A stretch of DNA of 64,000 nt from Flavobacterium anseongense (GTDB lineage: Bacteria > Bacteroidota > Bacteroidia > Flavobacteriales > Flavobacteriaceae): NCBI RefSeq assembly GCF_021608185.1, contig NZ_JAKIHN010000008.1:1-64000 (forward strand), given 5' to 3'. Position 1 is the first letter of the stretch. The number at the start of each line of letters is the position of its first letter. The notes beneath the pieces were generated by a model. The model did no database searches and was not told the origin of the DNA. It saw only the letters and a program-made list of their open reading frames with translations. The position numbers and the translations under genes are program-made. Shown piece after piece: positions 1-9,318 of the stretch.

Positions 1-184
1 AAGAAAATTATTTGGCAGAAACCAAACCTGCTAAACAGTAAAAAGATATAACGGACAGCCCAGCCCGAAGGGACATGCCATAATTATATAACATATCGGG
101 ATATTTCTGTAATTCATTTTATACTGTTAATAGCGAATTTTACAATGTTATTTATAACAGACCCAAAATTTACAAACACTTAAA
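1..184. other. Upstream intergenic region, possible tail of a preceding gene
   Basis: No complete gene is visible here. Frame 3 on the plus strand is open from the window edge to a TAA at 39-41 and would encode a short tail ending ETKPAKQ. It could be the C-terminus of an upstream gene, but twelve codons cannot establish that. The rest is AT-rich and presumably holds the promoter of the barrel gene starting at 185; I could not pick a convincing promoter. Confidence 0.2.
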
Positions 185-841
185 ATGAAAACTATGAAAA
201 ATGTAATTCTAGTAATCGCAATGATTACGTTAACAGCGACAAAGAGTTTGGCTCAAAGTGAGCCCGTAACGATGACAGACAATCGTGAAAAGTTGTTTTT
301 AGGGGTTAAAGCCGGAGCCAATTTATCAAATGTGTATGATTCTGAAGGAGATGATTTTGTAGCCGATTCAAAAGCTGGATTTGCTATAGGAGGTTTTGTT
401 TCCATTCCAATCGGAAAGTATTTTGGGATACAGCCTGAAATCTTGTTTTCACAAAAAGGATTCAAATCAACCGGGACATTTTTGGGGAGTAGCTATGAAG
501 TGACCAGAACGACTAACTTTATTGATGTGCCGATTTTAGCTTCATTTAAGCCTATTGAAAATTTTTCTATTTTATTTGGGCCACAGTTTTCGTATTTGTC
601 AAAACAAACGGATGATTTTCAAGGAGGAACGATTACGACTACACAAGAACAGGCATTCAGTAATGCCAATCTTCGTAAAAACATTTTTGGTCTGACAGGA
701 GGAGTTGATTTAAATTTTGATCATTTCGTATTTGGTCTCCGAGCAGGTTGGGATGTCAAGAATAATAATGGAGACGGAACTTCGGATACGCCACGTTACA
801 AAAACATGTGGTATCAGGCTACTCTCGGTTATAGATTTTAA
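185..841 (+). CDS. Outer-membrane beta-barrel protein, PorT-like family
   Basis: This 218-residue protein starts with a clear signal peptide (hydrophobic core about residues 7-20, cleavage after SLAQ). The mature part opens with a first strand containing LGVKAGANLSNV and continues as alternating amphipathic strands, with FGIQPEILFSQKGF, FIDVPILASFKP and FSILFGPQFSYL in the middle, ending in an aromatic residue (YRF). This is the typical layout of the Bacteroidota PorT-like OMP_b-brl_2 family, small eight-stranded barrels of mostly unknown function. PorT itself is needed for type IX secretion, but most family members are not PorT and I do not assign that role. The gene stands alone and is followed at once by a strong hairpin terminator shared with the convergent gene. 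Confidence 0.85.
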   Translation: MKTMKNVILVIAMITLTATKSLAQSEPVTMTDNREKLFLGVKAGANLSNVYDSEGDDFVADSKAGFAIGGFVSIPIGKYFGIQPEILFSQKGFKSTGTFLGSSYEVTRTTNFIDVPILASFKPIENFSILFGPQFSYLSKQTDDFQGGTITTTQEQAFSNANLRKNIFGLTGGVDLNFDHFVFGLRAGWDVKNNNGDGTSDTPRYKNMWYQATLGYRF

Positions 842-845
842 TCAA

Positions 846-871
846 AAAGGCTCCTGATTTCAGGAGCCTTT
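846..871. terminator. Bidirectional intrinsic terminator
   Basis: A perfect 12-bp inverted repeat (AAAGGCTCCTGA, 2-nt loop, TCAGGAGCCTTT) lies between two convergent genes. The A and T tracts at its ends allow it to serve both strands. Confidence 0.85.
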
Positions 872-877
872 ATGATA

Positions 878-1336
878 TTATTTACTGGCTATTTCTTTGT
901 AGTCTTTACTTCGTTCTCCCTGAATGAACATTTTTAAAGTATTGAAATGCATTGTAAATTCTACTTGTTTCCAATTCAAATCATCTTCAGTATCACCTTC
1001 CAGTTTTGTAGTGTATTGGTACCAAAGTGTATATTTCGAATTATCAAATCCCTTTTTATATATCAACGCTCCTCTGTCATCGCATTCTAATCCCCAAATC
1101 ATTGGTCTTTTTGGCTGTTCGTGAAGCTGATAGAATCCCATTCCGTATTCATTTAGTTCAACCACAGGTTCCTGACCTTTATATAAATATTTACCAAGGA
1201 TATCCAGATTGATATTCTGCATATAATGTGAAATGTAATGGATGCCGTCTTTGGCTTCGATTTTATCCCAGTTTTGAGAAAAACAGTTCAGCGAAAGCAG
1301 CAATAAAGCAACGTATAGTAGATTATTTACTTTCAT
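878..1336 (-). CDS. Small secreted protein of unknown function
   Basis: A 152-residue protein with a good signal peptide (MKVNNLLYVALLLLSLNCFS, cleavage likely after CFS or SQ). The mature domain is about 130 residues, rich in Trp and Tyr (WDKIEAKDGIHYISHY, MIWGLECDDRG, YTLWYQYTTKLEGD), with no lipobox and no recognised catalytic motif. I do not recognise the family. It is convergent with the barrel gene at 185 and shares its terminator. The gap to the downstream-coded purL is about 105 bp and holds nothing obvious. It is probably periplasmic or extracellular. Confidence 0.7.
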   Translation of the reverse strand: MKVNNLLYVALLLLSLNCFSQNWDKIEAKDGIHYISHYMQNINLDILGKYLYKGQEPVVELNEYGMGFYQLHEQPKRPMIWGLECDDRGALIYKKGFDNSKYTLWYQYTTKLEGDTEDDLNWKQVEFTMHFNTLKMFIQGERSKDYKEIASK

Positions 1337-1441
1337 ATTTTCAGAATTACTTTCAATAAAAATAAAAACTATTAGTTGTTGTTTGTCGGAGTGTATGAAT
1401 TAGTTATGAACACGTTAGATTGTTGAAATGTTGATTTCTTA

Positions 1442-4400
1442 TTAGTTGTTTTCCAACCAAATTCTCGCATTCACAAACGCTTCAATCCACGGTGAAACTT
1501 CATCTTTTTTAGCTGTTGGATAATGTGCCCAATTCCATGGGAAAGTTGAACGCTCAATATGTGGCATCATCACCAAATGCCTTCCTGTTTTGTCACACAT
1601 CATTGCGGTGTTGTAGTCAGAACCATTTGGATTAGCTGGATAACCTTCGTAGGCATATTTCGCTACAATACTATATTGATTTTCAGATTCAGGCAAGTTG
1701 AATTTTCCTTCACCATGTGAAACCCAAACGCCAAGATTTGTTCCGGCCAATGTTTTTAGCATGATGGAATTATTTTCCTGAACTTTAACAGATGTAAATA
1801 TGCTTTCGTGTTTTTGACTCTCGTTATGATGCATTTTTCCGTGGACTTTGTGTTCCGGATTTATCAATTCTAATTCCATGAAAAGTTGACAACCGTTGCA
1901 AATTCCAACCGAAAGAGTGTCTTCTCTTTGGAAGAAATTCTTTAATGCTTCGTTTGCTTTTTCGTTGTATTTAAAAGCGCCAGCCCAACCTTTAGCCGAA
2001 CCCAAAACATCCGAATTAGAAAATCCACCAACAGCACCAATAAATTGAACATCTTCTAAATTTTCTCTGCCCGTAATCAAATCGGTCATGTGAATGTCTT
2101 TTACATCAAAACCTGCCATGTATAATGCATTGGCCATTTCGCGTTCAGAATTACTTCCTTTTTCGCGGATGATGGCTGCTTTTGGACGTGGTTTTGAGTT
2201 GTCTATTTCAGGCTTTTTCCCTGTGAAATGCGCTGGGAAATTATAAAGTAACGATTGGTTTTTATAATTCTCAAATCGTTCTTTCGCTTTGTTGTTTTTG
2301 GTTTGTTTTTGGTCGAGTAGGAAAGAGGTTTTGAACCAAACATCTCGTAAACTCGCAATATCCAAATTGTAATTTTCAAATTCCAAAGATTCTGATGAAG
2401 TAACTTCACCAATCTTGAAATACTCAATTCCGTTTAACGCTTTTTCAAATGTAGCATCGTCTTTTGCCTGAAGCACTAATCCGATATTTTCAGAAAATAA
2501 AATCTTTATCAAATCTTTTTCGGCGAATGAACTGAAGTCGATTTTGGCTCCCAAATTCACATCTGCAAAGCACATTTCCAATAAAGTTGTAATTAACCCA
2601 CCTGAACCAATATCGTGTCCGGCAACGATTTGTCTTTCCTTAATTAACCCTTGAATAGTGTCGAATGCTTTTTTGAAAAAGGCAGCATCTTTAATTGTTG
2701 GTGTATCGTTTCCAACTTTATTTTGTATTTGAGCAAATGAACTTCCACCCAATTTAAATTCATCCTGCGACAAATTGATATAGTATATCGAACCACCGTT
2801 TTTCTGTAAAACAGGTTCGACAACTTTCGTAATATTTGAACAGTTTCCGGCAGCCGAAATAATAACCGTTCCTGGTGCAATCACTTCGTCATTTGGATAT
2901 TTTTGTTTCATCGAAAGTGAATCCTTTCCGGTTGGAATATTGATTCCTAATTCGATTGCAAAATCAGAGCACGCTTTTACGGCTTCATATAATCGGGCAT
3001 CTTCACCATCATTTTTACAAGCCCACATCCAGTTGGCAGAAAGCGAAACACTTTTCAAACCATCTTTTAATGGAGCAAAAACAATATTCGACAAAGCTTC
3101 TCCAATAGAATTTCTAGAACCGGCACTTGGATTAATCAAAGCTGAAACCGGCGAATGACCAATGGTTGTCGCAATTCCTTCTTTTCCATGAAAATCTAAA
3201 GCCATTACACCAACATTGTTTAAAGGCAATTGTAATGGCCCGGCGCATTGTTGTTTGGCTACTTTTCCACCAACGCAACGATCCACTTTATTGGTTAACC
3301 AATCTTTGCAAGCTACAGCTTCGAGTTGCAAAACTTGTTCTAAATAGTCTTGAATTTTGTTTTGATTGTAATTTACTTCAGTATAATTTAAAGCAGAAGT
3401 ATTATCGGTCATTATTATTTTTGGAGAACTTCCGAACATGTCTTCCAAAGCAAAATCCATCGGTTTGTTGCCTGTTGTTTTGCTCTCGAAAGTAAAGCGA
3501 TGATTATCTGTTACTTCACCAACTTCATACATTGGAGCCCGTTCTCGTTCCGCAATTTTTCTAAGGGTTTCGATATCGTCTTTACCAATTACTAATCCCA
3601 TTCTTTCCTGTGATTCGTTACCGATAATTTCTTTGGCAGAAAGTGTTGGGTCACCAACAGGTAATTTATCCAAATCAATCAAGCCACCAGTTTCCTCAAC
3701 CAATTCAGAAAGACAATTCAAATGTCCACCCGCACCGTGATCGTGAATGGAAACAATTGGATTTACGTCACCTTCAACCATTGCTCTGATAGCATTGGCA
3801 GCACGTTTTTGCATTTCCGGATTGGAACGTTGGATTGCATTTAATTCAATCCCGGAACCAAAAGCTCCTGTATCTGCAGATGAAACTGCTGCACCACCCA
3901 TTCCGATTCTATAATTTTCACCACCAAGCACTACGATTTTATCGCCTTTTTTTGGTTTGTGTTTTTTGGCTTGTTCTTCTTTTCCGTATCCAATTCCACC
4001 AGCAAGCATAATCACTTTATCAAAACCTAACTTTCGATTATTCTCTTCATGTTCGAATGTTAAAACAGAACCTGTAATTAATGGTTGTCCAAATTTATTT
4101 CCGAAATCAGAAGCACCATTTGAAGCTTTAATCAGAATGTCCATTGGAGTTTGATACAACCATTTTCTTTCGGTCATTCCGTTTTCCCATGGACGGTTTT
4201 CGGCTAATCTTGAATAAGCGGTCATATAAACCGCTGTTCCGGCTAATGGTAATGAACCTTGTCCACCAGCCAAACGATCGCGAATTTCTCCACCGGAACC
4301 AGTAGCTGCACCATTAAAAGGTTCAACAGTTGTTGGAAAATTATGCGTTTCGGCTTTTATAGAGATTACAGAGTTAAATTCTTTTTCCTGATAGAAATCG

Positions 4401-5089
4401 GCTTTGTCTCCCGTTTTTGGGGCGAATTGTGTCACTTTTGGACCTTTGATAAAAGCCACATTATCTTTATAAGCAGAAACGATATCGTTCGGGTTGAGTT
4501 CCGAAGTTTTCTTAATCATTTTGAATAAAGACATTTCTTTTTCAACACCATCAATAACAAATTTTCCGTTGAAGATTTTGTGACGACAATGTTCTGAATT
4601 GACTTGCGAGAATCCAAATACTTCTGAATCGGTGAGCTTTCTGTTTAGTTTTTTAGAAAGGTTTTCTAAATAAATAACTTCTTCATCGCTTAACGCCAAA
4701 CCTTCCTGTTTGTTATATGAAGCAATATCATCAATTTCCAGAATAGGTTCAGGCTTGATATTAATCGTGAAAATATCCTGATTTAATTCGCTATACTTTT
4801 GCGAAAGCATTGGATCAAAATTGGTAAAATCAGCAGCAACTTTTTGAAATTCTTCAATTCTGATAATGCCTTCAATTCCCATGTTTTGTGTAATTTCCAC
4901 AGCATTGGTGCTCCAAGGCGTAATCATAGCGGCACGTGGACCAATAAAAAAATCCGTCAGGACGGATTTTTCTATTTTATGTGCGTTAGCGAATAACCAA
5001 TTAAGTTTTGAGATAGTTTCTGCCGAAAGTTCGTTTTGCGATTGCACGGCAAAAACAGTGTTACTTTCGTTTCCGAAGAAATGAATCAT
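1442..5089 (-). CDS. purL: Phosphoribosylformylglycinamidine synthase (single-chain PurL)
   Basis: This 1215-residue protein is the large, single-chain FGAM synthase, which converts FGAR, glutamine and ATP to FGAM in the fourth step of cytosolic de novo purine synthesis. It carries the N-terminal linker region with FGFSQVNSEHCRHKIFNGKF (about residues 160-175), two AIRS-like ATP-binding halves (KAETHNFPTTVEPFNGAATG; SIHDHGAGGHLNCLSELVEETG; VAGHDIGSGGLITTLLEM), and a C-terminal class I glutaminase. The glutaminase has the nucleophile motif VGICNGCQ near residue 1065 and the His/Glu part of the triad in PHIERSTFP near residue 1177. The length is somewhat below the roughly 1300 residues of the E. 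coli enzyme, as usual in Bacteroidota. The fused glutaminase distinguishes it from the small PurL that works with PurQ and PurS. A 72-bp gap separates it from the upstream same-strand lipoprotein gene. Confidence 0.97.
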   Translation of the reverse strand: MIHFFGNESNTVFAVQSQNELSAETISKLNWLFANAHKIEKSVLTDFFIGPRAAMITPWSTNAVEITQNMGIEGIIRIEEFQKVAADFTNFDPMLSQKYSELNQDIFTINIKPEPILEIDDIASYNKQEGLALSDEEVIYLENLSKKLNRKLTDSEVFGFSQVNSEHCRHKIFNGKFVIDGVEKEMSLFKMIKKTSELNPNDIVSAYKDNVAFIKGPKVTQFAPKTGDKADFYQEKEFNSVISIKAETHNFPTTVEPFNGAATGSGGEIRDRLAGGQGSLPLAGTAVYMTAYSRLAENRPWENGMTERKWLYQTPMDILIKASNGASDFGNKFGQPLITGSVLTFEHEENNRKLGFDKVIMLAGGIGYGKEEQAKKHKPKKGDKIVVLGGENYRIGMGGAAVSSADTGAFGSGIELNAIQRSNPEMQKRAANAIRAMVEGDVNPIVSIHDHGAGGHLNCLSELVEETGGLIDLDKLPVGDPTLSAKEIIGNESQERMGLVIGKDDIETLRKIAERERAPMYEVGEVTDNHRFTFESKTTGNKPMDFALEDMFGSSPKIIMTDNTSALNYTEVNYNQNKIQDYLEQVLQLEAVACKDWLTNKVDRCVGGKVAKQQCAGPLQLPLNNVGVMALDFHGKEGIATTIGHSPVSALINPSAGSRNSIGEALSNIVFAPLKDGLKSVSLSANWMWACKNDGEDARLYEAVKACSDFAIELGINIPTGKDSLSMKQKYPNDEVIAPGTVIISAAGNCSNITKVVEPVLQKNGGSIYYINLSQDEFKLGGSSFAQIQNKVGNDTPTIKDAAFFKKAFDTIQGLIKERQIVAGHDIGSGGLITTLLEMCFADVNLGAKIDFSSFAEKDLIKILFSENIGLVLQAKDDATFEKALNGIEYFKIGEVTSSESLEFENYNLDIASLRDVWFKTSFLLDQKQTKNNKAKERFENYKNQSLLYNFPAHFTGKKPEIDNSKPRPKAAIIREKGSNSEREMANALYMAGFDVKDIHMTDLITGRENLEDVQFIGAVGGFSNSDVLGSAKGWAGAFKYNEKANEALKNFFQREDTLSVGICNGCQLFMELELINPEHKVHGKMHHNESQKHESIFTSVKVQENNSIMLKTLAGTNLGVWVSHGEGKFNLPESENQYSIVAKYAYEGYPANPNGSDYNTAMMCDKTGRHLVMMPHIERSTFPWNWAHYPTAKKDEVSPWIEAFVNARIWLENN

Positions 5090-5161
5090 TGTGTTGTAGT
5101 TGTAAGTTGTTGTTGGTGCAAATTTAGGCTAAATAAATGAAATCTAAAATTGCTTTTTGAA

Positions 5162-6709
5162 TTAATTTGATGGAAAAATAATCGAATTATAAGCACCCAA
5201 ATCGAAAACACCATTTCTTGGATTTCCTAAGATATCTAAAGGAACTCCAACATCTACTCCAAACCCTTTAGACGCTGAAAGTTCACCAATAAACAATTTG
5301 TTTTTACTGATATCCTGAAAATCTACAACACCGTTTTTAATAATCTCAGCAGTGTCATTAATAAAGGCATAATCAGGATTATTAGTAAATTGATTGTTCG
5401 AGTTATTAAATTTAATCTGGCATTTACTGAACAGTTTATTGAATTGTTTACTAGTATCCGTACCTTTATTAACAAGCAATTCTACCTGATTGGAGCCAAA
5501 AATAATACAGTTTTTAAAATCAGCTTTTACCAAATCAAAAGCAACCTGTTGATTAGTTGTTGCGTCGGTATAATAATTATCAACTGTTACGGCAACTTGT
5601 TTTGAGCTCGACCAATTGTTGTTAAAGGTGCAATGTTTAAATTCATAACTTCCACCCAAGGTACAAGCTAAGGAAGCAACTCCAGCCGTATTGATAACTA
5701 TATTTTTGCCTTCAATGTTTGCTGCTCTTCCCAGTAAACCAACGTTGGAACAATCATAAATTTGAGTGTTTTCGATGGTCATTGGTGCGCCTAAATTGTT
5801 TTCAACCAATAAACCTATGATGGCATTTTTGAGGGTTAAATTTTTAATCCTATGATTGGTACTTCCTTGTCTGAGATACACCGTTCCCCATTGTCCTGGA
5901 ACATCGGAGAAAATAGGTTCTAACCGGTCGCCTTCAAAAATAACTTCGTTTTCTAATGCTGCAGTTGTTGATGTTTCGCCATCAATATGAAGCGTTCCGC
6001 CTTCCTGAACCACTAAACCCGAACCGTCATGAAAATGAACTCTTGCTCCGGCAGGAATCGTTAATGTTTCACCACTGGGAACACTGGCATAACCGTAGAC
6101 GACATAGGGTTTATCTGTCCTGAATAAGTATTCATTCCCATTATCAGGATGTGAATGACTTAGATTTCGACCATTAGTTTCCAACACAGTTCCGTCTTCA
6201 TTAAAACCAATCGGAATCTGACCAATAACGCCATTGGTATTATTTGGAAATATAAAATAAGCATCCTGGATTAGTGTTACCAATTCTACTTTTTGCAAAT
6301 TAGCGCCACTGTCAAATTCAATTTGGTCTGTATAAAGGAAATCCGAAGGGTTGGCATCACCAATTCCTGCAGTGGTTTCTATGAAAATATACATGCTGTC
6401 TTTTGCCAGTAATTCTACATCATGGAAAACCCTGTTTTCATCACCTGTCATTCCGTCAACAGTAATTCTGTATTTTGTTCCAACGCCTTTAGCTAACCTG
6501 ATTGTAGGGATTTTGATGTCTTTGCTGCTTTTGTTATAGACTTTCAAAGTGTATGTACTTGAACCTATATTGGCAAAAACGGTATCCAAATAAATAGTGT
6601 CTTTTGAAAAAACTAAATCTCCAGTACTAGGTTCAAAAACAAAGTCCTGACGACATGAACTAACGGTAACAGCTAAACCAACAAAAAAAAGAATAAAGAG
6701 TTTACGCAT
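5162..6709 (-). CDS. Lipoprotein with right-handed beta-helix region
   Basis: A 515-residue predicted lipoprotein (lipobox VSSC, Cys19). Residues about 25-150 form a beta-sandwich-like segment (DTVFANIGSSTYTLKVYNKS) resembling domains that precede parallel beta-helices. From about 200 onward come repetitive short strands (TIPAGARVHFHDGSGLVVQEGGTLHIDG and similar rungs, then NLTLKNAIIGLLVENN) typical of pectate-lyase-like helices. The end, with GNPRNGVFDLGAYNS, matches the close of other beta-helix surface proteins. No polysaccharide-lyase catalytic residues could be assigned, so binding or a structural role at the outer membrane is as likely as catalysis. It precedes purL on the same strand and may share its transcript, but the two have no obvious functional link. 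Confidence 0.75.
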   Translation of the reverse strand: MRKLFILFFVGLAVTVSSCRQDFVFEPSTGDLVFSKDTIYLDTVFANIGSSTYTLKVYNKSSKDIKIPTIRLAKGVGTKYRITVDGMTGDENRVFHDVELLAKDSMYIFIETTAGIGDANPSDFLYTDQIEFDSGANLQKVELVTLIQDAYFIFPNNTNGVIGQIPIGFNEDGTVLETNGRNLSHSHPDNGNEYLFRTDKPYVVYGYASVPSGETLTIPAGARVHFHDGSGLVVQEGGTLHIDGETSTTAALENEVIFEGDRLEPIFSDVPGQWGTVYLRQGSTNHRIKNLTLKNAIIGLLVENNLGAPMTIENTQIYDCSNVGLLGRAANIEGKNIVINTAGVASLACTLGGSYEFKHCTFNNNWSSSKQVAVTVDNYYTDATTNQQVAFDLVKADFKNCIIFGSNQVELLVNKGTDTSKQFNKLFSKCQIKFNNSNNQFTNNPDYAFINDTAEIIKNGVVDFQDISKNKLFIGELSASKGFGVDVGVPLDILGNPRNGVFDLGAYNSIIFPSN

Positions 6710-6869
6710 TTGCAGTATGAATTTTGGTAAATGTAAGTATTAATTTGAAAATTTAAAAATCATATCATTTATAACGTTAAAAATTCAGTTTTATTGTCAT
6801 TACAATCAATTCAGCATCCTTTGACTTTTAGATTCTTGTAAATAAGTATTATTTTTACAAAAAAAAGCT

Positions 6870-7292
6870 ATGTCATTCGATAAAGACAAAATCCTCCAAC
6901 TTTGTAACGATTGGTCCAAAAACACTTTGATGGAAACTTTAGAAATAGAGTATATCGATGCCGGAGAAGATTTTTTAACAGCAAAAATGCCTGTCAATTC
7001 CAGAGTACATCAACCCATGGGTTTGCTTCATGGTGGCGCCACAGTAGCTTTAGCCGAAAGTGTTGGAAGTGCAGCTTCACTAATGTTTATCAATACTGAA
7101 AAACAAGAAGCTCGTGGCATTGAAATTTCAGCAAATCATTTAAAAAGTAAACGGGAAGGAACTGTTTTTTGTACGGCAAAAATTATTCATAAGGGAAGAA
7201 GCATTCATCTTTGGGAAATAAAAATCACCGATGAGGAAGGAAAATTGATTTCTCTTTGCAAACTGTCTAACATGATTATACCGCGACGCTAA
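6870..7292 (+). CDS. menI: Hotdog-fold thioesterase, probable DHNA-CoA hydrolase
   Basis: A 140-residue PaaI/MenI-type hotdog thioesterase. The conserved active-site region is LLHGGATVALAESVGSAAS, with HGG at residues 54-56 and the likely catalytic acid Glu63. The C-terminal strands (TVFCTAKIIHKGRSIHLWEIKI) complete the fold. Its stop codon overlaps the ATG of menF in a TAATG junction, so the two are translationally coupled. That supports hydrolysis of 1,4-dihydroxy-2-naphthoyl-CoA in menaquinone synthesis rather than phenylacetate metabolism. The symbol rests on this context; motifs alone only give the hotdog family. The enzyme has no signal peptide and is cytosolic. Confidence 0.85.
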   Translation: MSFDKDKILQLCNDWSKNTLMETLEIEYIDAGEDFLTAKMPVNSRVHQPMGLLHGGATVALAESVGSAASLMFINTEKQEARGIEISANHLKSKREGTVFCTAKIIHKGRSIHLWEIKITDEEGKLISLCKLSNMIIPRR

Positions 7293-8356
7293 TGACGGAT
7301 TTATTCATAAAAGTCAAAACACATCAGGAGCAACAATTGCCATTTGCGTTGTTCTGTAAACCCGATTCGGATAGAATTGTAGGCGTGTTTCAAAAGAACG
7401 ATCATTTGTATTTTTTGGAAAATTTTGAAGAAAAAGGATTTGTTTTTGCGCCATTTGATGCCGAAGAAATACCTTTTATTCCGTTAGAACATGCTGATGT
7501 GTATGTTGAAAATGTGAACACGTCCGATTATTTTTTTGATAAAAAGGCTCCAGAAGTAAATAGCGCAATTAGTAATGATTTTTTTGAAGAATTAGTTACC
7601 AAAGCTGTTGAAGCTATCCATGAAAATCAGTTTTCGAAAGTAGTTTTATCCCGAAAAGAAGAAATTAGCAACCCTAATTTTGATATTGAAACTACCATGA
7701 ATAAAATGATTAGTATTTATTCCGGAGCGTTTAAGTATTGTTTTTTTCATCCAAAGATTGGCATTTGGCTTGGTGCAACTCCGGAGCAGTTTTTAAAAAC
7801 CAATGGCAATACGTTAAAAACAGTAGCACTTGCCGGAACGCAGTTGGCAACAAGTTCTAAAAACATCGTTTGGCAAGAAAAGGAAAAAAAGGAACAGCAG
7901 TTAGTTACTGATTTCATTGTAGATAGTTTAGAAGATTTGACTAAAGAGGTTACCATTTCAAGTCCGTATTCTTTTAGAGCCGGTAATTTGTGGCACATCA
8001 AAACAGATATTTTAGCCCGATTAAAATCGAAGAAGTCATTAAAAAAAATTATCACAGCATTGCATCCAACATCGGCAGTTTGCGGATTGCCAAAGCAGGC
8101 TGCTAAAGAATTCATACTCGAAAATGAAGGGTACAATCGCGAATACTATTCGGGATTTTTAGGTGAGTTGAATATCGATTTCGTGACTTTCAGAACTTTG
8201 CAAACCGATTTATTTGTCAATTTGCGTTGTATGAAAATTATCAAAAATAAAGCACAGCTATTTGTTGGATGTGGTATTACAAAAGACAGTAATCCTGTAG
8301 ATGAATATATTGAAACGGTCAATAAATCAATGACGATGAAAAAGATTATTCAATAA
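7292..8356 (+). CDS. menF: Isochorismate synthase
   Basis: This 354-residue chorismate-binding enzyme isomerises chorismate to isochorismate, the entry step to menaquinone, in the cytosol. The C-terminal two thirds carry family signatures: KVVLSRKEEI (about 115-124), WLGATPEQFLKTNG (about 158-171), ALHPTSAVCGLPKQAA (about 256-271), NREYYSGFLGELN (about 281-293) and FVGCGITKDSNPVDEY (about 322-337). The last two are the usual chorismate and magnesium-binding segments. The N-terminal 100 residues are short and divergent, which is common for MenF. It overlaps the upstream hotdog thioesterase gene by one base. No menD, menB or other men gene lies in the window, so the pathway is split across the genome. 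Confidence 0.93.
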   Translation: MTDLFIKVKTHQEQQLPFALFCKPDSDRIVGVFQKNDHLYFLENFEEKGFVFAPFDAEEIPFIPLEHADVYVENVNTSDYFFDKKAPEVNSAISNDFFEELVTKAVEAIHENQFSKVVLSRKEEISNPNFDIETTMNKMISIYSGAFKYCFFHPKIGIWLGATPEQFLKTNGNTLKTVALAGTQLATSSKNIVWQEKEKKEQQLVTDFIVDSLEDLTKEVTISSPYSFRAGNLWHIKTDILARLKSKKSLKKIITALHPTSAVCGLPKQAAKEFILENEGYNREYYSGFLGELNIDFVTFRTLQTDLFVNLRCMKIIKNKAQLFVGCGITKDSNPVDEYIETVNKSMTMKKIIQ

Positions 8357-8420
8357 AACGTATTTTTGACTCGAGCCGCGTTAGCGGTGAACAGACGAAG
8401 TAAACTAAATAGAACTTAAA

Positions 8421-9137
8421 ATGAAACTAGATATATTGGCTTTTGGTGCGCATCCGGATGATGTAGAATTAGGTTGTAGCGGAACTATTGCCAAAGAAAT
8501 TTCGTTAGGAAAAAAAGTTGGTATTATCGATTTAACACGTGGTGAATTAGGAACCCGTGGATCAGTTGAAATCAGAGATTCTGAATCGGTATTGGCTGCT
8601 GAAATTTTGGGAATTGCTGTTCGCGAAAACCTGAATATGCGTGATGGATTTTTTGTAAATGATGAAGCACATCAACTTCAAATTATAAAAATGATTCGGA
8701 AGTATCAGCCGGAAGTTGTGCTTTGCAATGCTGTTCGTGACCGACATATAGATCACGGGAAAGGAAGCAAATTGGTTTCGGATGCTTGTTTTCTTTCGGG
8801 TTTGAGAAGAATAGAAACTACTTTCGACGGTAAAAATCAGGAAGCCTGGAGGCCAAAAGTGGTGTATCACTATATTCAATGGGAAAATATTGAACCAGAT
8901 TTTGTGGTTGATATAACAGGATTTGTGGATAAGAAAGCAGCTTCGATTTTGGCGTATGCCTCACAGTTTTATTCTGAAAATTCCAATGAGCCAGTAACAC
9001 CAATTGCGACCAAAAATTTCCTGGAAAGCATACATTATCGCTCGCAGGATTTTGGGCGATTAGTAGGCGTAGAACACGCCGAAGGTTTTACGGTTGAAAG
9101 ATATGTGGCGGTCAATAGCTTAAGTGATTTAAAATAA
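8421..9137 (+). CDS. bshB1: Bacillithiol biosynthesis deacetylase BshB1
   Basis: A 238-residue LmbE-family zinc deacetylase. The metal-binding motif AHPDDVE is at residues 10-16, with the second zinc-ligand region DRHIDHGKG near residues 106-114. The stretch DLTRGELGTRGSVEIRD is characteristic of BshB1 within the family. BshB1 removes the acetyl group of GlcNAc-malate to give GlcN-malate, the second step of bacillithiol synthesis in the cytosol. The length matches the family. It follows menF with a 64-bp gap; bshA and bshC are not in this window. The assignment against other LmbE deacetylases rests on the extended N-terminal signature and is fairly secure. Confidence 0.93.
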   Translation: MKLDILAFGAHPDDVELGCSGTIAKEISLGKKVGIIDLTRGELGTRGSVEIRDSESVLAAEILGIAVRENLNMRDGFFVNDEAHQLQIIKMIRKYQPEVVLCNAVRDRHIDHGKGSKLVSDACFLSGLRRIETTFDGKNQEAWRPKVVYHYIQWENIEPDFVVDITGFVDKKAASILAYASQFYSENSNEPVTPIATKNFLESIHYRSQDFGRLVGVEHAEGFTVERYVAVNSLSDLK

Positions 9138-9153
9138 GTTTTTAATTTTTTTC

Positions 9154-9185
9154 TTGGCAGAAGAAAAGAATTTATACTATATTTG
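9154..9185 (+). promoter_or_regulatory. Bacteroidota-type promoter of tRNA-His
   Basis: A TATATTTG element (9178-9185) matches the TAnnTTTG -7 consensus. A TTG at 9154-9156 lies 21 bp upstream, in the -33 position. The tRNA begins 15 bp after the -7 box. Confidence 0.65.
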
Positions 9186-9199
9186 CACCCGTCTAAAAT

Positions 9200-9274
9200 G
9201 GTGGTTGTAGCTCAGCTGGTTAGAGTAGCGGTTTGTGGTGCCGCGGGTCGCCGGTTCGAACCCGGTCAGCCACC
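9200..9274 (+). tRNA. tRNA-His (GTG)
   Basis: A complete cloverleaf can be folded. The acceptor stem is GTGGTTG with CAGCCAC, and G at 9200 can pair with C at 9274, giving the extra G-1:C73 pair diagnostic of bacterial tRNA-His. The anticodon stem GCGGT/GCCGC encloses the loop TTGTGGT, anticodon GTG. The T arm carries GGTTCGAACC. CCA is not encoded. A promoter lies just upstream and a hairpin terminator just downstream, so it is its own transcription unit. Confidence 0.96.
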
Positions 9275-9281
9275 CATAGGT

Positions 9282-9309
9282 AAAAAGCTTCGAGAAATCG
9301 AGGCTTTTT
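9282..9309. terminator. Intrinsic terminator after tRNA-His
   Basis: A 12-bp stem (AAAAAGCTTCGA with TCGAGGCTTTTT, one G-U pair in the plus-strand RNA) closed by a GAAA loop, with T residues on both sides. It can serve the tRNA and the convergent peptidase gene. Confidence 0.8.
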
Positions 9310-9318
9310 TATTTTATA

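Noticed and set aside
8376..8387. GC-rich palindrome CCGCGTTAGCGG between menF and bshB1 as a repeated extragenic element.
   Set aside because: Only a 4-bp stem, seen once in the window; nothing else supports a repeat family.
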